Source: Verrucomicrobiota bacterium
Lineage (GTDB): Bacteria > Verrucomicrobiota > Kiritimatiellia > SS1-B-03-39 > UBA6053
Direction: 5' to 3'
Length of the DNA stretch: 59,162 nucleotides
Assembly: GCA_020831635.1 (NCBI GenBank)
Contig: JAFIGC010000017.1
Span: forward strand, 1 to 59,162
How positions within the stretch are numbered: position 1 is the first letter of the stretch; each line of letters opens with the position of its first letter. Below are positions 35,049 to 43,103 of the stretch, piece after piece. The position numbers were made by a program, and so were the translations under genes. Below the pieces are notes generated by a model. That model was not told where the DNA came from, made no database searches, and saw only the letters and a list, made by a program, of their open reading frames with translations.

Positions 35049-36154
35049 AAATTTTCGTGGACGAAATCCTGGGCTCAGAAAGCTTGCAGTTGGAGCAGAC
35101 CGGTCCCAATGCCTTTCGCGCCATCCTGGCCCCGTCGCGCGGTCTGCCCTTGGTGCCCAACATGTTGCAATTCCGTTGTCAGGGGTGCGCACACCACGAA
35201 ATTGAAATCGAAACCCTTTTTTCCGTTGAAAACCCCCGCGGGAAATTCGACGAATATCCCCATTGCGCCACCCCGGACTTCGAACGATTTCTGCCGCTGG
35301 AATGGTCGTTGCCCTTGAACGGCGCCCGCAACATTCTCCGCGTTCCCCCCACGGGATGGGACGATTTTCGCGTGGGCATGCAGGCGGTCTACCCGAATGC
35401 GCTTGTGAAACGCCACATGGGCGTGTGGGCCCAACATCCCCACGCCACTCACGAAACTCTCGGCACTTCCACACAAGGCCTCCCCATTCACGCCCTGCGC
35501 GTGCACGATCCCGACGGGATCCCCCGTTGGCGGCATTGGATCGTCAACCAACATCCCGGCGAAGGCAACGCCCGTTGGCGGATCAAGGGCATGGTCGATG
35601 ACGTGTTGTCCGACAACCCGCTTGCGGCTCAGTTGCGGCGCAACGCGGAGATCCTGTTCATTCCCCTGCTTTGTCCCGACGGACCCGCCAACGGGTGGCG
35701 GCGCGTCAATGCCGATGGCGTGGACATGAACCGCTGCTTCCGCATGGAGGGCCCCGATCCTCGCGCCCAGATCCACGAAGCCTTTCTTTTACAGCACCGA
35801 TTGGAAACGGAAAAACCCCACACCCTCTGGAACATGCACACCTGGCCCGGACTCACCGAACCCGTCCTCGACAACGCCGGACCGGAGTTGGGCCATGCAA
35901 CCGGAACCGTGGAAGAATTGATCGCCCTTTTTGCCCGCATCGGCGAATCCCATCTGAAACCCTTGCGGAAACGCGAAAAACCCGGTGCGTCCACCACCTG
36001 GAACGGCGGAGCCGGCCAACGCCTCGGCATGACTTCCTTTCTCATCGAAGGGGGAGGAGAACCCGCCCAACCCCACCCGCATCTCGAAGCCGGAAAACGC
36101 CTCGCCCAAATCCTCGCGATGTTTTGGGGGGCGGGTTTTCCCGCGCATGATTGA
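35045..36154 (+). CDS. M14-family zinc carboxypeptidase, cytosolic CCP-like
   Basis: 369 residues. An N-terminal beta-sandwich domain (about 1-115) precedes an M14 carboxypeptidase domain. Zinc ligands are H170 and E173 in HPGE and H265 in NMHTWPG. The substrate-binding N-A-D-G-V-D-M-N-R is at 222-230, and the catalytic Glu is in LIEGGG near 338. The layout matches M14 enzymes of the cytosolic carboxypeptidase group. No signal peptide is seen, so it should act in the cytoplasm. The substrate is unknown. Confidence 0.75.
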   Translation: MKIFVDEILGSESLQLEQTGPNAFRAILAPSRGLPLVPNMLQFRCQGCAHHEIEIETLFSVENPRGKFDEYPHCATPDFERFLPLEWSLPLNGARNILRVPPTGWDDFRVGMQAVYPNALVKRHMGVWAQHPHATHETLGTSTQGLPIHALRVHDPDGIPRWRHWIVNQHPGEGNARWRIKGMVDDVLSDNPLAAQLRRNAEILFIPLLCPDGPANGWRRVNADGVDMNRCFRMEGPDPRAQIHEAFLLQHRLETEKPHTLWNMHTWPGLTEPVLDNAGPELGHATGTVEELIALFARIGESHLKPLRKREKPGASTTWNGGAGQRLGMTSFLIEGGGEPAQPHPHLEAGKRLAQILAMFWGAGFPAHD

Positions 36155-36269
36155 AAACCATTGGGTTTTCTTCAGGCAATTTTTGCACAGTGCCCCCCAT
36201 CATTCTGCCAATTGTCGTACATTTTTGTTCATTCTGCCGATGGGACGGATTTGATCCTGGCTTCCACGG

Positions 36270-36297
36270 TTGACACCCGGTTCATCCGCACTAATTT
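36270..36297 (+). promoter_or_regulatory. Sigma-70-like promoter, shared 27-mer copy 1
   Basis: TTGACA (36270-36275), a 16-base spacer and TAATTT (36292-36297). The segment from 36269 to 36295 is 25/27 identical to one at 42215-42241. The start codon of the GTP-cyclohydrolase-like gene lies about 60 bases downstream. Confidence 0.6.
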
Positions 36298-36356
36298 TTC
36301 CCTTGTCTCTTTTGAAATCAACCCAATGGATTCTTCATCGGATCCGGGGGCCCGCC

Positions 36357-37952
36357 ATGAACGAACCTACACTTGAAACCATCGAATCCATCTCAACCGG
36401 AACCCCCGACGAAGTCGTCCTGGACTTTGACAAAATCCCCGCATGGCTGAAAGACTACTTTCACCACGCCTCGAAGCTGTCCAAAGGTGACTGGATCGAC
36501 CATCCCATGCACGGCACCACCGTGTATCTGGCCGAAACCGAGGTGCCCACCCGCTACGGACTCTACCGCGCCTGCATTTTCCAGGACATCATTCACAAAG
36601 GATATGTCATAGCCCTCACTTTCGGTGACGTGCGCAACGCCGAAGTCCTCCACACCCGCATGCATTCCAGCTGCGTGACCAGCGAGACCCTCGGCGGCTG
36701 TGACTGCGATTGCGTGCAGCAACTCGAAGGGGCCATGGCCAAAATCGCGGAAAAAGGCAAGGGCGTCCTGTTTTACCTCCTGCAAGAGGGACGCGGCGTG
36801 GGCTATTCCGCCAAAGCCAGGGACCGGATGCTCGTACAGGCCAGCGGCGATACCATCTCCACCTTCGAGGCGTACCGACTGCTGGGATTGAAAAAAGATT
36901 ACCGTCAGTATTTGAATATCGCCGATATCGTCCACATCCTCGGCATCGACGCGGAATGGGTGGTGCTGACCAACAATCCGGACAAGGTCGCGGCCATGAA
37001 TCGCAATGGCATGAAGGTCAAGCGCATGGAGTCCCTCGAATTCGAACCCGGCCCCTTCAATTTGTTCTACCTCAAGTCCAAACAGGATTCCGGGCACAAA
37101 CTCACCCAACCCAACGAAAGCCCCATGGATCGGGTGGAATGGCCGGAGCCGGTCACCCCCTTCAAACCCCGCCGTCTCGAAAAAGCCCAGCGCTTCATCT
37201 ACATGGCCAGCTACATGTTGCCCATTCGACCCATTGACGATGAAATCGTCATGCCCTACGATACCGTGGTGAACCTGCTGGGAGAAACCGGCCTCTCCGA
37301 ATTCACCGTCGGCATGAACCCGCCCATCCTCCGGTACGAATCCCTGCGGGGGAACCGGCTCAAACTGAAGGTCAACTCGCAGGAAATCAAACAACGGCTC
37401 AAAACAAACCCGTCCGATCCCCTGGGTCGTTTGCTGCTGGAACCCTACTGGTTTAGGGTGCACGTGTATTTCGACATCGTCAGCGGCGATGACTTCGTGG
37501 TCTTGACCCATGGCACCCCCAAAAGCTATGAACGGCCAATCGTGCGCATCCAAAGCGAATCCATCCTCGACCGGTTCCCCGTGAACGATGACGACAACCA
37601 AGTGAAATACCAAAAAGCCATTCAGCATATCGTCCGATACGGTTCCGGCGCCGTGGTCCTCGTCTATCAAGACGGCCGCGGGGCCGGTTTCGGCGCCTAT
37701 GCGGTGGACCGGATGATGATGGAGCAGGGCCATTCCCTGGATACCCGGCAGTCCTACGAAAGGTTGGGCATCCCCTTCGATCAGCGCGACTACGGATGCC
37801 TGTTCGAGGTCCTCAAGAGCCACCTCCCCAGCACCAACATTCAAATGGTCATGAACTCCCCCAACAGCCTCGTCACCAAAAATGAATACGCCCTCGCCCT
37901 CCATCAAAGCGGACTGAACGTGGAAAACTGGATTTTCCTGGAATCGGAATAA
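36357..37952 (+). CDS. Tandem GTP cyclohydrolase II-like protein (one intact-looking, one degenerate domain)
   Basis: 531 residues. Domain 1 (about 45-235) has the RibA zinc cysteines C106, C117 and C119, the motif LLQEGRGVGY at 141-150, D165 in place of the RibA catalytic Asp, and LTNNPDK. Domain 2 (about 390-531) repeats the fold (YQDGRGAGFG, D-T-R-Q-S-Y-E-R-L-G, D-Q-R-D-Y) but has lost every zinc cysteine. RibA opens the GTP imidazole ring for riboflavin; this fused pair may do so or act on another heterocycle. It is translationally linked (TAATG) to an SIS protein. No other rib genes are nearby. Confidence 0.75.
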   Translation: MNEPTLETIESISTGTPDEVVLDFDKIPAWLKDYFHHASKLSKGDWIDHPMHGTTVYLAETEVPTRYGLYRACIFQDIIHKGYVIALTFGDVRNAEVLHTRMHSSCVTSETLGGCDCDCVQQLEGAMAKIAEKGKGVLFYLLQEGRGVGYSAKARDRMLVQASGDTISTFEAYRLLGLKKDYRQYLNIADIVHILGIDAEWVVLTNNPDKVAAMNRNGMKVKRMESLEFEPGPFNLFYLKSKQDSGHKLTQPNESPMDRVEWPEPVTPFKPRRLEKAQRFIYMASYMLPIRPIDDEIVMPYDTVVNLLGETGLSEFTVGMNPPILRYESLRGNRLKLKVNSQEIKQRLKTNPSDPLGRLLLEPYWFRVHVYFDIVSGDDFVVLTHGTPKSYERPIVRIQSESILDRFPVNDDDNQVKYQKAIQHIVRYGSGAVVLVYQDGRGAGFGAYAVDRMMMEQGHSLDTRQSYERLGIPFDQRDYGCLFEVLKSHLPSTNIQMVMNSPNSLVTKNEYALALHQSGLNVENWIFLESE

Positions 37953-39004
37953 TGCCGGCGGCCAAAGGTTTCTCGCGGATGCGGTCGCGCATGGACGCCA
38001 TTCCCGGCCTGATGCGGGACATGTGGGCTGCGCCCATGCCGTCCCTGCCGGAGGCCCTCCACCAACACGGCGTGGTCGCCACCGGGGTGGGCAGTTCCGA
38101 AGCCGCGGCCCGTTACTTCGTCTTTTTGCTCCAACAAGCCGGCCTCAAAGCCGCGTTCTGGCCACAGTCCGTTTTTTATGGCGCTCTTCCCGCCTTCACC
38201 GGTCCGCCGCCCTGTCTGGCCGTGTTTTCGCAGGGACTCTCCCCCAACGCGGAAATGGTCCTCGCCCGTCGGAATTCGTTTGCCGACACCCTGCTGTTCA
38301 CCGCATCCACCGCCGACGGACAGCGACAAGCCGGACGCGAAAACCGGGCCCGTCTGTTGGAACGCTTGAGCAACGAGGGCGCAACCCTGTATGTACACCC
38401 CATGGAAAACGAATATGAAATTCTGCCCCGCTTTGTGGGGCCCCTGTGTTCCATGTTTGCCGTGGCCCTTGTGGTGACCGGACTGGCTCCCGAAGTTTTC
38501 CCCTCTCCCCGCCAAATCCCGGAAACCCTGGACTCCGTCTCCCTGCCCGACGAAAACCCGGAAGCGTGGACGCGGGAATTGCAGGCGGGCCCGAACTTTT
38601 TTTTCACCAATCCCACATCCCAGTACGCGCAAAACCTCTCCTGCAAAGTGCTCGAAACCCTGTTTCAACGTCCGCCCCAACTCCTGGACGCCCTCACCTA
38701 CGCCCACGGACCCTTCCAACTCGACTGCCTGAGGCCGGGCGCAAACTGGATGTTCCTCACCGACGACCCCCACGAACAAAAACTCACCCAAACCCTCGCG
38801 CCCCTCTTCGAACGCGGCGGCGCGTTTCGGCAAATTTCCTCCCCGCTTCCCGTCCCCTTCGCCATTTTTTATTACGAAGCCTTCCTCAACAAACTCCTTT
38901 TGCACAGCCTCGAAACCTTGGACGTGGATCTGGTGGACTGGCCCGGCAAAGGCCTCGACGGAGAAGGCTACGGTATTCGGGAACCCGACTTCAGGAGTGT
39001 CTGA
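37952..39004 (+). CDS. SIS-domain (sugar isomerase fold) protein
   Basis: 350 residues. Two SIS-like halves are visible: G-V-G-S-S-E-A-A-A-R-Y near 45-55 with LAVFSQGLSPNAE near 88-100, and a second half near 225-340 with NPTSQYAQNLSCKVLE and an E-A-F-L-N-K-L-L type C-terminal helix. This is the layout of glutamine-fructose-6-phosphate transaminase isomerase domains and sugar deaminases. The glutaminase domain is absent. The start overlaps the cyclohydrolase-like stop, so the two are surely co-translated and probably act in one pathway on a phosphosugar-linked compound (inference). Confidence 0.7.
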   Translation: MPAAKGFSRMRSRMDAIPGLMRDMWAAPMPSLPEALHQHGVVATGVGSSEAAARYFVFLLQQAGLKAAFWPQSVFYGALPAFTGPPPCLAVFSQGLSPNAEMVLARRNSFADTLLFTASTADGQRQAGRENRARLLERLSNEGATLYVHPMENEYEILPRFVGPLCSMFAVALVVTGLAPEVFPSPRQIPETLDSVSLPDENPEAWTRELQAGPNFFFTNPTSQYAQNLSCKVLETLFQRPPQLLDALTYAHGPFQLDCLRPGANWMFLTDDPHEQKLTQTLAPLFERGGAFRQISSPLPVPFAIFYYEAFLNKLLLHSLETLDVDLVDWPGKGLDGEGYGIREPDFRSV

Positions 39005-39193
39005 TTGAGTCATTTCTTGGAGAACCGCTTATCATCGCGTATCGAATGCGAATAAAACCTGAATCCCGAAAATAATTGCAAAGGAGGCGTGCAGGATCAT
39101 GGAGGGAAAAATCACCTTGCCCGAACGTGGTTTCGGCGCTACTTTTCAAACTCACCTCCTTGCAAACCCTTTCACATGGTAACGCCCCACCAC

Positions 39194-40210
39194 ATGATTT
39201 CATCCCAATCACAAACCGAACCCCTCCAATTCATCGACCTGTTTTGTGGAATCGGTGGCTTCAGATTCGCCCTGGAGCAGGCGGCCCAAGAGAGGGGACA
39301 GCCCGTGGAATGCGTGTTTTCCAGCGACATCGATCCACATTGCCGCGATTCCTACCACGCGAATTTCCTGGAAATGCCGCACGGTGACATCACCGTAGTT
39401 CACGAAAATGACGTCCCAGACCACGACTTGCTTTTGGCCGGATTCCCCTGCCAGCCCTTCAGCATTATCGGACAAATGAAAGGATTCGAGGATACCCGGG
39501 GGACGCTGTTCTTCGACATCGCCCGCATTCTCAAGGAAAAACGCCCCAAGGCATTTGTCCTCGAAAACGTCAAACTTCTCGTTGGGCACAACAAAGGACA
39601 AACCATCCGGGTCATTCACAAAACCCTAGTGGACATGGGTTATCATGTGGAATACAAAGTGCTGAATGCCCTGAACTTCGGCTTGCCCCAAAAACGGGAA
39701 CGGGTTTGGATCGTGGGCTTCCGCGATCACGACAAACTGGAATGGCCGATCGGAGGTCAGGCCATGAAACCCTTGGGGTCCATTTTGGAAAAAGACGTAG
39801 ACGCCAAACACTACGCCTCCGAACACATCCGGTCCAAACGCCTTTTGAAGGCCCGTCCCAGAGCCGAACCCACCATCTGGCATGAGAACAAAGCGGGAAA
39901 CATCAGCGTTTACCCCTATTCCTGTGCACTGCGGGCCGGTGCCTCCTACAACTACCTGCTCGTCAATGGCGAGAGACGACTCACCCCCAGGGAAATGCTC
40001 CGTCTGCAAGGATTTCCCGACTGTTTCCGCATCGTTTGCTCAGACAGTCAAACGCGAAAACAAGCCGGAAACAGCCTGCCCGTAAATGTGGCCCGCGCGG
40101 TGCTCAGTCAAGTTTTGATTCGCCTGAAGCAACCGCCCGAATTGGATCACGAAAAAGTACTTGCCACCATGAATTTCGATGCGTCGTGGATTGAAGTGGT
40201 GAAGGTGTAA
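39194..40210 (+). CDS. DNA (cytosine-5) methyltransferase
   Basis: 338 residues. The m5C motifs occur in order: I (FIDLFCGIGGFRFAL, 13-27), IV with the catalytic Cys86 (GFPCQPFS), VI (ENVK), VIII (QKRERVWIVG), and X (QAGNSLPVNVARAV). The target-recognition region between VIII and X is short. It methylates cytosine in a short DNA site. No restriction endonuclease or very-short-patch repair gene is recognisable beside it, so it looks solitary. ATG 39194 is used; ATG 39176 in the same frame is possible. Lower-GC DNA follows, hinting at acquisition. Confidence 0.85.
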   Translation: MISSQSQTEPLQFIDLFCGIGGFRFALEQAAQERGQPVECVFSSDIDPHCRDSYHANFLEMPHGDITVVHENDVPDHDLLLAGFPCQPFSIIGQMKGFEDTRGTLFFDIARILKEKRPKAFVLENVKLLVGHNKGQTIRVIHKTLVDMGYHVEYKVLNALNFGLPQKRERVWIVGFRDHDKLEWPIGGQAMKPLGSILEKDVDAKHYASEHIRSKRLLKARPRAEPTIWHENKAGNISVYPYSCALRAGASYNYLLVNGERRLTPREMLRLQGFPDCFRIVCSDSQTRKQAGNSLPVNVARAVLSQVLIRLKQPPELDHEKVLATMNFDASWIEVVKV

Positions 40211-40214
40211 ACGT

Positions 40215-40264
40215 TTTTCCGACGCTCGGAAGCCCTTGAAAAATTTCTTCCGAGCGTCGGAAAA
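40215..40264. terminator. 18-bp perfect inverted repeat after the methyltransferase gene
   Basis: TTTTCCGACGCTCGGAAG and its exact reverse complement are separated by 14 bases, starting 4 bases after the methyltransferase stop. It can form a strong hairpin with A/T-rich ends in both directions. A bidirectional terminator is most likely; a mobile-element end is an alternative. Confidence 0.65.
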
Positions 40265-40466
40265 CCAAACTTTTCTGAAAATTAGGAAAGTACGTCTGGA
40301 GGCGGTGCGTTCATGGAGATATGCGAATGGTGAATATCTTTACGAAAGTAAGGATACACGATTTGCGACAAAGTTCTCAACCATGAAATTTGCAAAAATT
40401 CTTGACATTCTACCTTAGGACTTTCATGGTATATGAAAATTGCTCAATAAATTGTTCTAAATTCCA

Positions 40467-40838
40467 ATGAAAACACTCTATATCCTCTCCATATTAATAG
40501 GCCTTGTGATTGTCGCCATGTGGAATTTGGTTATCGTGGTCCCGCCTAAAGGTTCTGTGGAAGCAATCACTTTGGCTCGGGAACCGAGCAAATGGAAAAT
40601 CGAGATTCTTGAGGACTCGATGAATTTCAAAGATGAAAACGAAATTAAAACCGGCTTAATTTCATTTATTGAGGCCCATCGAGGAAGCCAGTATTTCAAT
40701 GTCCCTTACATGACAGCTTTGGGTGCTGTAATGATTGTCTATGGAGGTCTAGGACTTTATCAAACGATTCGATTGAAACATTATCTTAATCAGAACCATG
40801 AGGCCAAACGAACCTCCTCCGTCGGTCCGGTTGCCTAG
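40467..40838 (+). CDS. Hypothetical two-helix membrane protein
   Basis: 123 residues. The first hydrophobic helix is at about 4-27 and a second at about 78-98; the ~50 residues between them are charged and probably outside the membrane. The C-terminus is basic and polar. Codon use and GC are lower than in neighbours. No family is recognised. It is followed 19 bases later by another small membrane ORF, so the two may form a pair. Confidence 0.5.
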   Translation: MKTLYILSILIGLVIVAMWNLVIVVPPKGSVEAITLAREPSKWKIEILEDSMNFKDENEIKTGLISFIEAHRGSQYFNVPYMTALGAVMIVYGGLGLYQTIRLKHYLNQNHEAKRTSSVGPVA

Positions 40839-40857
40839 ATGTTAGCATATAGGATTA

Positions 40858-41175
40858 ATGACAAAACTGACTAAATGGTTTTCAATTCTTCCCTTGGGAA
40901 TGGCCACAGTGTCTGCGCTTTACTGTTTCGAGATTCTGATGTCATTACATGGACGCTCAGCTGTGCCGATGACAACGAGTACTAACATTGTCTTCATCGC
41001 GTGGACGACTTCTGCCTTATTGGGTGGAACAATTTTCTCGTACAAAGTGGGGGCACGAGTTGGGAAGATTTTGGCCATCGTTGCGATTCTGCTCGCAGCC
41101 GGATCTTTGGCTATATGGTTTTCACTACTTTATCTGCAAATGCTCCTTCCGTATAATGAGGTTCATCAGATATAG
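40858..41175 (+). CDS. Hypothetical three-helix membrane protein
   Basis: 105 residues. Three hydrophobic helices lie at about 8-29, 44-62 and 70-95, with short polar links. AGGATTA precedes the ATG. No family is recognised. It shares the low GC of the preceding ORF and probably its transcription. Confidence 0.5.
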   Translation: MTKLTKWFSILPLGMATVSALYCFEILMSLHGRSAVPMTTSTNIVFIAWTTSALLGGTIFSYKVGARVGKILAIVAILLAAGSLAIWFSLLYLQMLLPYNEVHQI

Positions 41176-41199
41176 TCCTGAATCCGTGAGAACTTTGCT

Positions 41200-41526
41200 G
41201 TGAATCCGCACAATCACATGGGCTGCAAGGAATTGCCGGAAATGCTCGACAGACTGCATGGGTATGCCTCGATTCCCGACAATCCCTTTCGCTCCATGAT
41301 CTTGTACGCCTTCTTTGCAAATATCCCACGGATTCAGGTGTTTCTATACGGGCTGGTATTGGTTCTCTTTTGGATGGTTCACACGGGTGAGAGCATGAGT
41401 GGGCTCAAAGAATACAAGTGTAGCCGGATAGAGGAAATGAAGGCAACGATTCCTTGTGGTGCTGATCATGCCCGATCCGCTCAAGGCATTTTTGCACTCG
41501 CTTCAACACCCTTTAATTTCTCTTGA
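41200..41526 (+). CDS. Possible small ORF with one membrane helix (doubtful)
   Basis: 108 residues from a GTG at 41200. One hydrophobic segment lies near residues 46-62 (VFLYGLVLVLFWMV); the rest is polar with several Cys and no motif. There is no good ribosome site, and its end runs into the promoter of the toxin-antitoxin pair. It may be a decayed gene rather than a functional one. Confidence 0.3.
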   Translation: MNPHNHMGCKELPEMLDRLHGYASIPDNPFRSMILYAFFANIPRIQVFLYGLVLVLFWMVHTGESMSGLKEYKCSRIEEMKATIPCGADHARSAQGIFALASTPFNFS

Positions 41527-41550
41527 CTTCCGTATCCTTTCGGATACAGT
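41523..41550 (+). promoter_or_regulatory. Promoter with embedded operator for the HigBA-like pair
   Basis: TTGACT (41523-41528), a 16-base spacer and TACAGT (41545-41550). The inverted repeat GTATCC-TTTC-GGATAC (41532-41547) fills the spacer, ideal for repression by the antitoxin. The ATG at 41557 is so close that the transcript may be leaderless. Confidence 0.55.
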
Positions 41551-41556
41551 TTGGTG

Positions 41557-41850
41557 ATGGAAATCCGCAAAACCGACACCTTTGCCCGCTGGTTGGATCG
41601 ATTGAAAGATCCAAAAGCCAGGGCCAAGGTACTGGTTCGGATTTCCCGGCTTGCGATCGGCAATCCGGGAGATGTGAAGCCGGTGGGAAAAGGCGTTTCG
41701 GAAATGCGGATTCCGTATGGACCCGGTTACCGTGTCTACTTCGTTCAACAGGGGAATCATTTGATCATCCTGTTGGCCGGAGGCAGCAAGAGAACCCAAT
41801 CCAAAGACATTCAAAACGCCATCAACCTGATGGAAAATCTGGAAAAATGA
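41557..41850 (+). CDS. Toxin of a HigB-type addiction module (RelE superfamily killer protein)
   Basis: 97 residues. It opens with the pattern of addiction-module killer proteins (I-R-K-T-D-T-F-A-R-W-L-D-R-L-K-D, then A-R-A-K-V-L-V-R-I-S-R-L). The core is GNPGDVKPVGKGVSEMRIPYGPGYRVYF-like, and the end has L-L-A-G-G-S-K-R-T-Q-S-K-D-I. Family members cleave mRNA on the ribosome. The toxin comes first, as in higBA. The antitoxin start overlaps its stop (ATGA). Confidence 0.8.
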   Translation: MEIRKTDTFARWLDRLKDPKARAKVLVRISRLAIGNPGDVKPVGKGVSEMRIPYGPGYRVYFVQQGNHLIILLAGGSKRTQSKDIQNAINLMENLEK

Positions 41851-42152
41851 CCATGCCCAAAGCGAAAATCACCCGTTTCGACATTTCGGAACACCTGCGG
41901 ACCCCCGTGGAAATGGCCGCCTATTTGGAAGCCAGCATCGAAGAGTCGGATGGAGATGCCGCCTTCATCGCCAAAGCCTTGGGTGACATCGCCCGGGCCA
42001 AAGGCATGACCCAAGTCGCCCGCGAAGCAGGGCTCTCGCGTGAAAGCCTTTACAAAGCCCTTTCCGGTGAAAGAACCCCGGGATTTGATACCATTCTCAA
42101 GGTCATGAAGGCCCTGGATCTGAAAATCCACGCCGAGGCCGTAGGTTTATGA
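41847..42152 (+). CDS. HigA-type addiction-module antidote with Xre-like helix-turn-helix
   Basis: 101 residues. It opens with F-D-I-S-E-H-L-R-T-P-V-E-M-A-A-Y-L (about 10-26), then A-F-I-A-K-A-L-G-D-I-A-R-A-K-G-M near 38-53. The helix-turn-helix is TQVAREAGLSRESLYKALSG (about 54-73). This is the pattern of the putative addiction-module antidote family that accompanies HigB-like killers. It should neutralise the toxin and bind the GTATCC/GGATAC palindrome at the promoter. Confidence 0.82.
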   Translation: MTMPKAKITRFDISEHLRTPVEMAAYLEASIEESDGDAAFIAKALGDIARAKGMTQVAREAGLSRESLYKALSGERTPGFDTILKVMKALDLKIHAEAVGL

Positions 42153-42215
42153 AATTGGCGTGTCCAAAACCCCTCGGCAGTAAAAGGCTTTGAAAAAATT
42201 CAAGCGGATCGAAAG

Positions 42216-42243
42216 TTGACACCCGGTCCATCCGTACTAATCC
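42216..42243 (+). promoter_or_regulatory. Sigma-70-like promoter, shared 27-mer copy 2
   Basis: TTGACA (42216-42221), a 16-base spacer and TAATCC (42238-42243), 42 bases before the FAH-family start. It differs from the copy before the cyclohydrolase-like gene at only two of 27 bases. Confidence 0.6.
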
Positions 42244-42284
42244 ATTTATTTCACGTTTCCAACATCTAACCCGAGACCTGCCCC

Positions 42285-43103
42285 ATGCGCATTGCCCGTG
42301 TCACCCTTGCATCCAACCAAATCACCTACGTTCAGCAACGCGGCGAAGAATGGGTCCGCTGCGAAGGCTCCCTGACCGAAGGATGGACGGCCACCGATGA
42401 AATCGTCACCCCCGCCCGCTTTTTGCCACCGCTGAATCCCAGGGTCGTCTACGCCATCGGCGTCAATTACCGCGAACATGCCATCGAAATGAGAGCCGAC
42501 ATTCCCGATCATCCGGTGGTAACCATGAAAAACCCGGCATCCGTGATTGGACACGAGGACGTGGTCCTGCTCCCCCGCTTTTTGCCCAGCGATTCCGTCG
42601 ACTACGAGGTCGAGCTGGCCATTGTCATCGGCAAAGCCTGCAAAAACATCAGCAAGGAGGACGCATTGAATTACGTGGCCGGCTTCACCATCGCCAATGA
42701 TGTCAGTGCCCGCGACTGGCAGAAAATCCATAGCGGCGGACAATGGGTACGGGGAAAAAGTTTCGACACCTTTTGTCCCCTGGGTCCGGTTTTGGTCACC
42801 CCCGACGAACTGGTCAATCCCGACAACCTGGAGGTGTCCTTTGAACTCAACGGCGAAGTTATGCAATCCTCCAACACCTCGGACATGATTTTCAGCGTCG
42901 CGGAACTCATCACCTTCCTCAGCGGCAGCGCCACCCTCCTGCCGGGAACCGTGATTCTGACCGGGACCCCGCCCGGCGTCGGCGCCGCCCGCACCCCGCC
43001 CCGGTATTTGCAGCCCGGAGACCGCATGGTCACCACCATCGCCGGCATCGGCTCCCTCGTCAACACCGTGCAGGAGGAAACCCTATCCACGACCGATACT
43101 TGA
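42285..43103 (+). CDS. Fumarylacetoacetate hydrolase (FAH) family protein
   Basis: 272 residues. FAH landmarks are A-I-G-V-N-Y-R-E-H near 62-70, a substrate loop with M-K-N-P-A-S near 82-87, the metal Glu in D-Y-E-V-E-L-A-I near 105-112, A-N-D-V-S-A-R-D near 138-145, G-K-S-F-D near 156-160, and TGTPPGVG near 225-232. The superfamily hydrolyses, decarboxylates or isomerises C-C bonds of 2-oxo or acylpyruvate compounds; the exact reaction is not readable. It probably shares promoter control with the cyclohydrolase-like/SIS pair. Confidence 0.82.
   Translation: MRIARVTLASNQITYVQQRGEEWVRCEGSLTEGWTATDEIVTPARFLPPLNPRVVYAIGVNYREHAIEMRADIPDHPVVTMKNPASVIGHEDVVLLPRFLPSDSVDYEVELAIVIGKACKNISKEDALNYVAGFTIANDVSARDWQKIHSGGQWVRGKSFDTFCPLGPVLVTPDELVNPDNLEVSFELNGEVMQSSNTSDMIFSVAELITFLSGSATLLPGTVILTGTPPGVGAARTPPRYLQPGDRMVTTIAGIGSLVNTVQEETLSTTDT

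Noticed and set aside
36393-37907. 504-residue minus-strand open frame
   Set aside because: It is antisense to the tandem GTP-cyclohydrolase-like gene, which carries recognisable RibA motifs.
36357-37952. Uracil-catabolism URC1 enzyme
   Set aside because: URC1 is a GCHII homologue, but no URC4 (DUF1688) or uracil phosphoribosyltransferase gene is nearby, and the second GCHII-like half is at the C-terminus. Kept only as an alternative.
39194-40210. Complete restriction-modification system
   Set aside because: No endonuclease, Vsr or specificity gene could be recognised next to the methyltransferase.
40236-40418. 60-residue ORF after the methyltransferase
   Set aside because: It begins inside the right arm of the 18-bp inverted repeat, has no ribosome site and no motif.
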